Notes under the pieces: model-generated | What the model saw: only the letters and a program-made list of their open reading frames with translations | Told to the model about the DNA's origin: nothing | The model's database searches: none | Program-made: the position numbers and the translations under genes | In this document: positions 5,621-8,623 of the stretch, piece after piece | How positions within the stretch are numbered: position 1 is the stretch's first letter | Layout: the number at the start of each line of letters is the position of its first letter | Assembly: GCA_023392075.1 (NCBI GenBank) | Contig: JAEVZU010000013.1 | Coordinates: forward strand, 1-8,623 | Length of the DNA: 8,623 bases | Source: Bacillota bacterium | GTDB lineage: Bacteria > Bacillota > Clostridia > Acetivibrionales > DSM-1351 | Direction of reading: 5' to 3'

Positions 5621-6448
5621 ATGATTGAGATACCTGAAGCCCTTGAGCTTTCAAGACAGATAAGGGAAAATATGACAGGAAAAAGAATAATGAATGTTAT
5701 CACTGCCCAGAGTCCTCACAAATTTGCATGGTTCTTTGGTGATCACGAAAAATATCATGACCTTCTCTACGGAAAAGTCATCGGCCATGCAAAAGGTGTG
5801 GGAGGTATGGTGGAAATATCTGCGGAGGACGCAATTATACTTTTTGGTGACGGGGTGGCAATCAAATATCATGGTGAAAATGAGAAAAGACCGCAGAAAC
5901 ACCAGCTGCTCATTGAGTTTGAGGATTTTACCGCCTTGACTGCTTCGGTGCAGATGTACGGCGGGTTATGGTGCTTCAGGGAAGGGACCTTTGACAATCA
6001 ATACTATAATATTGCAAAGGAAAAACCATCTGTACTTTCCGAGCAATTTGATGGGGCTTACTTTGACAAAATTGTTTCTTCGCAGGAAAATCAAGGCCTC
6101 AGTGCAAAGGCATTACTGGCAACCGAACAAAGGATTCCGGGTCTGGGTAACGGAGTTCTGCAGGACATACTGTACAACGCGGCAATTCATCCCAGAAAAA
6201 AGGTCAAAACCTTTACACAGGAGGATAAGAAAAACATATTCAACTCTGTAAAAAATACTTTGGCCGAAATGACGTTCCAGGGTGGGAGAGATACAGAAAA
6301 GGATTTGTTTGGCTGTTCCGGAGGTTACAAATCAATACTAAGCAAAAATACGGCGGGTAAACCCTGTCAAATTTGCGGGGATCTGATCAGAAAGGAAGCT
6401 TATCTGGGCGGGAGTATTTATTATTGCCCCATGTGCCAGAAATTATAA
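5621..6448 (+). CDS. Fpg/Nei-family DNA glycosylase-like protein lacking the N-terminal Pro
   Basis: A 275-residue protein with the whole Fpg/Nei layout: N-terminal beta-sandwich, helix-two-turn-helix region containing RIPGLGNGVLQDILYNA (171-187, N177 in the family's G-N position), and a C-terminal zinc finger with C249, C252, C269 and C272. Lys58 lies where the family's conserved beta-sandwich lysine (K57 in mature E. coli Fpg) is expected. Two key residues differ. The start is MIEIPEA instead of MPELPEV, so Ile replaces the proline whose amine attacks the damaged base's sugar, although the following Glu (E3) is kept. In the zinc finger GGSIYYCP replaces the usual G-R-[ST], losing the phosphate-binding arginine. 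I recall clostridial relatives with this MIE-I/L-PE start annotated as endonuclease VIII; this could not be checked. The ATG is well supported by AGAGG 5 bases upstream. Binding or repair of oxidised DNA is likely; glycosylase/lyase chemistry is uncertain. Confidence 0.88.
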   Translation: MIEIPEALELSRQIRENMTGKRIMNVITAQSPHKFAWFFGDHEKYHDLLYGKVIGHAKGVGGMVEISAEDAIILFGDGVAIKYHGENEKRPQKHQLLIEFEDFTALTASVQMYGGLWCFREGTFDNQYYNIAKEKPSVLSEQFDGAYFDKIVSSQENQGLSAKALLATEQRIPGLGNGVLQDILYNAAIHPRKKVKTFTQEDKKNIFNSVKNTLAEMTFQGGRDTEKDLFGCSGGYKSILSKNTAGKPCQICGDLIRKEAYLGGSIYYCPMCQKL

Positions 6449-6461
6449 TTTGAGGTTTAAT

Positions 6462-6497
6462 ATGGAAAGCTTTAGACAAGAGAGCTTTAAGCAGTAG
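6462..6497 (+). CDS. Possible 11-residue ORF MESFRQESFKQ
   Basis: ATG at 6462 is preceded by GAGG (6452-6455) at 6 bases. The ORF runs 11 codons to TAG (6495-6497), which lies inside the 5' arm of the following hairpin. The peptide is almost a tandem repeat (ESFRQ, ESFKQ). It begins 13 bases after the glycosylase stop. It could be a small translated ORF coupled to the hairpin, or a chance ORF; length alone gives no support. Confidence 0.22.
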   Translation: MESFRQESFKQ

Positions 6498-6543
6498 CGG
6501 ATAGGTGCCTTTGTATTTCGTTTGGCATTTATCTGCTACTGTT
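6490..6543 (+). terminator. Long stem-loop after the glycosylase gene, poor U-tract
   Basis: CAGTAGCGGATAGGTGCC (6492-6509) pairs with GGCATTTATCTGCTACTG (6524-6541): 18 bp with a 14-base loop, and two more pairs at the foot. Three pairs are G-U in the plus-strand RNA and would be A/C mismatches in the minus-strand RNA, so the structure belongs to a rightward transcript. Only TTGT follows, so termination would be weak. It may instead stabilise the 3' end of the glycosylase mRNA or act as a partial terminator before the solute-binding protein gene. Confidence 0.55.
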
Positions 6544-6614
6544 GTAAAAAAATAAGATTCATGGTAAGTTTTAGTATTATACATTATATATTAACAAACA
6601 TATTATTTTTAATT

Positions 6615-6618
6615 GGAG
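6615..6618 (+). promoter_or_regulatory. Ribosome binding site fixing the solute-binding protein start
   Basis: GGAG lies 6 bases before the ATG at 6625. The in-frame TTG at 6613 overlaps this site and has none of its own, so the ATG is taken as the start. It gives a normal signal-peptide N-terminus, MRRK followed by a hydrophobic stretch. Confidence 0.75.
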
Positions 6619-6624
6619 AATAGG

Positions 6625-8382
6625 ATGAGAAGAAAATTATCATCACTTGTATTGGGAGTAATTCTTGCTCTGACGGTTACTGTGCACGGAAGCGGTTCAA
6701 ACTCCGGGAATCCAGTTGCAGACAGTATTGAAAATAATGTAAGCACAAAACCTTCCGTTCAAAGTCAATATACGGTTTTTGACTTTGAAAAGTATGGAGG
6801 TGAATTTACCAGAGCATCCAACCCCTCAAAAAGTCCGGAAATTGCAAAAAGCGGAAAAGATGTCATATGTGTAGGAGTACCTGAATTTGACGGGATTTTT
6901 AACTATATTTACAGCTGGAATGAATATGATTGGTATGCATGTTATACCATGTTTGATTTTAATATTGATATCGGTTTTGACGGAAAAACAACTCCCGGTG
7001 CCACAGATTATACAGTTTCCAGAGACGGACTGACCTATACTTTTAAAATAAAGGACGGTGTAAAGTTCTGGGATGGCAAGCCTGCCACAGCTAAAGATCT
7101 GGAGTTCGCGTACTACTTAATTGCAGATCCTGATTATGATGGTCACCTTGAGCTGAAAGATGCATACATAAAAGGACTTAATGAGTACAGATATGGTCAG
7201 GCCAAAACCATTGAAGGCATTAAGGTTATTGATGATAAAACTCTTCAGATAACATGTGAGAAGTTAAATGCTGCCGCACTATTAAGTTTGAGGATTCCTT
7301 TAATTGAAAAGAGTTATTATTCTCCTGATTTTAAAAAAGGTGATACTGCCGTTGTAAAGGAAAAGAACGGTGTTCCTATGGGAACCGGACAGTATAAATT
7401 TGTCGGGTATAAACCGGGACAGGAATTGTACATGGTTGCAAATGAAAACTATTTTAAAGGAGCACCAGGAATTAAGAATCTGCGATTCATTGTAACTCCG
7501 GATGATTATCAGTTACATAGTATTCTAACGGGACGGGTGGATATAAGTATAACGGATGCTTCGGTAGATAATATGAATACCGCACAAGAGGCGGGGTATA
7601 TAGATATAATAAAAAATCCAATCAAAGGTTATGGTTATATCGGGCTTAATGACGCAAATGAAAAATTCAAAGATACAAGAGTAAGGCAGGCCTTAATGTA
7701 TGCACTTGACAGAAAAACAGTTGTTAAGAAGGTTTTTGGTATAAATGCAAATGTAATAAATATCCCTGAATTAATTGCATCATGGGCGTACAATGATGAC
7801 GGGGTTAATAACTATGATTTCAATTTAAGAAAAGCGGCACATCTTTTGGATGAAGCGGGCTGGAAACTTAACAAAAACGGTAGGCGTGAAAAGAATGGGA
7901 AGCCTTTTACGATAAAATTCTCATGCATTACTCCACACTTTATAACTGATATTATGATTCCTATAATAAAAGAGAACTATGCTAAACTAGGCATTGATGT
8001 GACAGTTGAAACCCTCGACTGGCCAACACTGTATGAAATGGTTGCACACAAACGACTTGAGGCTTATTTTATGGCCTCAGCGTTTACCCCTGATCCGGAT
8101 GATCAGGCTGAAGTTTTTAAGACAGGAGGATCAATGAACTTTTTTAACTACAGCAATCCAACAGTTGATAAGTTATATGATTACGGGGCATCAAAATTAA
8201 CTTTTGAGGAAAGAAAACCAATTTATAAAGAGATATATAAAATTTTAAACGAAGAGCTTCCAATGCTTTATATTTATCAAAGAAGTGATATGTGGGCTGT
8301 CAATTCCAGAATAAAAGGAATTGAGACTTCTTCTTTCAGAGAACCCTTTTTTAATTTGTATAAATGTGAAATAGATAAATGA
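6625..8382 (+). CDS. Family 5 extracellular solute-binding protein (OppA/DppA-like), no lipobox
   Basis: A 585-residue secreted or surface binding protein of peptide/nickel-type ABC importers (SBP_bac_5). An N-terminal signal is clear: MRRK, then a hydrophobic core at residues 5-20. Family landmarks are the SRDGLTYTFKIKDGVKFWDG block (132-151) with its KPATAKDLEFAY continuation, GTGQYKFVGYKPG (253-265), TRVRQALMYALDRKTV (351-366), AAHLLDEAGW (404-413) and a C-terminal ELPMLYIYQR segment (544-553). Gram-positive members normally carry a lipobox ending in Cys. Here TVTVHGSGSN has His at residue 21 and no Cys anywhere in the signal region, so lipid anchoring is not expected; signal peptidase I might cut near VHG. 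No permease or ATPase genes adjoin it, and hairpins lie on both sides, so it is probably monocistronic and must share a transporter encoded elsewhere or act as a sensor. The ligand is probably a peptide or other small molecule but cannot be named. Confidence 0.9.
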   Translation: MRRKLSSLVLGVILALTVTVHGSGSNSGNPVADSIENNVSTKPSVQSQYTVFDFEKYGGEFTRASNPSKSPEIAKSGKDVICVGVPEFDGIFNYIYSWNEYDWYACYTMFDFNIDIGFDGKTTPGATDYTVSRDGLTYTFKIKDGVKFWDGKPATAKDLEFAYYLIADPDYDGHLELKDAYIKGLNEYRYGQAKTIEGIKVIDDKTLQITCEKLNAAALLSLRIPLIEKSYYSPDFKKGDTAVVKEKNGVPMGTGQYKFVGYKPGQELYMVANENYFKGAPGIKNLRFIVTPDDYQLHSILTGRVDISITDASVDNMNTAQEAGYIDIIKNPIKGYGYIGLNDANEKFKDTRVRQALMYALDRKTVVKKVFGINANVINIPELIASWAYNDDGVNNYDFNLRKAAHLLDEAGWKLNKNGRREKNGKPFTIKFSCITPHFITDIMIPIIKENYAKLGIDVTVETLDWPTLYEMVAHKRLEAYFMASAFTPDPDDQAEVFKTGGSMNFFNYSNPTVDKLYDYGASKLTFEERKPIYKEIYKILNEELPMLYIYQRSDMWAVNSRIKGIETSSFREPFFNLYKCEIDK

Positions 8383-8417
8383 ATTAGAAAGAAATTATGC
8401 ATTCTTCAATTTTTGTG

Positions 8418-8449
8418 AGTGCCGGAGAAACCAAATCCGGCACTTTTTT
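8418..8449 (+). terminator. Strong intrinsic terminator of the solute-binding protein gene
   Basis: AGTGCCGGA (8418-8426) and TCCGGCACT (8436-8444) form a perfect 9-bp GC-rich stem with a 9-base loop, followed by five further T residues (8445-8449). It starts 36 bases after the stop codon. On the minus strand there is no T-run after the hairpin, so it works rightward only. Confidence 0.93.
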
Positions 8450-8519
8450 AATTTTCCAGTGAAAAATTTTAATTACATTTTTATATAAAACAGACTGAAA
8501 ATAATTAACCATAAAAGGT

Positions 8520-8558
8520 AAAAACCCCGCACACAGCGTTAATGCATATGTACAAGGC
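8520..8558 (-). terminator. Probable terminator of the tRNA-Tyr transcript
   Basis: On the minus-strand RNA GCCUUGUACA (8558-8549) can pair with UGUGCGGGGU (8533-8524): ten pairs, four of them G-U, with a 15-base loop, followed by a T-run (8524-8520). The wobble pairs are allowed only in the minus-strand RNA. It begins a few bases after the tRNA 3' end. The stem is weaker than the other terminators in this window. Confidence 0.5.
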
Positions 8559-8563
8559 TTTGG

Positions 8564-8623
8564 TGGTGGAGGGAGATGGATTCGAACCATCGAAGTCACT
8601 GACAACAGATTTACAGTCTGCCC
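8564..8623 (-). tRNA. tRNA-Tyr (GUA anticodon), 5'-partial
   Basis: The gene runs off the right edge, so only the 3' portion is present. On the minus strand the anticodon arm is GCAGA-CUGUAAA-UCUGU with anticodon GUA (8614-8612). A longer variable arm follows, as expected for a bacterial class II tRNA-Tyr. The T arm is GATGG-TTCGAAT-CCATC, and the 3' acceptor strand TCCCTCC is followed by discriminator A and an encoded CCA (8566-8564). A second CCA (8563-8561) follows directly. The D arm and 5' acceptor strand, expected to be GGAGGGA, lie outside the window. Confidence 0.95.

Noticed and set aside
6545..6612. Promoter of the solute-binding protein gene
   Set aside because: Several TATAAT-like strings occur (around 6575-6595), but none has a convincing -35 box at 16-18 bases, so no specific promoter is called.
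6613..6624. TTG 6613 as the solute-binding protein start
   Set aside because: It overlaps the Shine-Dalgarno sequence of the ATG at 6625 and has none itself; it would only add MENR before the signal peptide.
8384..8605. 73-codon minus-strand ORF at the right edge
   Set aside because: It overlaps the tRNA-Tyr gene and two terminators, has no ribosome binding site of note and resembles no protein.

Overview
The window is AT-rich with compact genes, strong AGGAG-type ribosome binding sites and T-rich intrinsic terminators. This suggests a low-GC Gram-positive (Firmicutes), most likely a clostridial anaerobe. That assignment is inferred from composition and protein style, not from a marker gene.

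Layout, left to right. (1) Positions 1-1334, plus strand: the 3' part of a metallo-beta-lactamase-fold hydrolase, then a GNAT acetyltransferase 42 bases on, probably one transcript. (2) Positions 1335-1386: a long hairpin that can terminate transcription from both sides. (3) Positions 1429-5111, minus strand: two ABC exporter half-transporters with start and stop overlapping by one base. Their ATPase motifs are degenerate in complementary ways, as in heterodimeric multidrug exporters of the BmrCD / LmrCD / TM287-288 type. (4) Positions 5112-5620: a 509-base divergent regulatory region. (5) Positions 5621-6448, plus strand: an Fpg/Nei-type DNA glycosylase-like protein lacking the catalytic N-terminal proline. 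(6) Positions 6449-6624: an RNA stem-loop and a possible 11-codon ORF. (7) Positions 6625-8382, plus strand: a solitary family 5 extracellular solute-binding protein with no lipobox cysteine, followed by a strong terminator. (8) Right edge, minus strand: the 3' part of a tRNA-Tyr gene with its own probable terminator.

The most interesting item is the leader of the ABC operon. On the minus strand it holds, in order: candidate promoters, a ribosome binding site, a 12-codon ORF (MLSIRFNEVFCK), a hairpin just after its stop, and an 11-bp intrinsic terminator 93 bases before the first ABC gene. The 3' arm of the first hairpin can instead pair with the 5' arm of the terminator. This is the 1:2 / 2:3 / 3:4 arrangement of ribosome-controlled attenuation. 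The model is that a ribosome stalled on the short ORF, for example by a ribosome-targeting antibiotic, frees segment 2, blocks termination and switches on the exporter. The logic resembles the bmrB leader of Bacillus subtilis bmrCD, but the peptide is much shorter.

No mobile element, CRISPR array, integrase or rRNA gene was seen.
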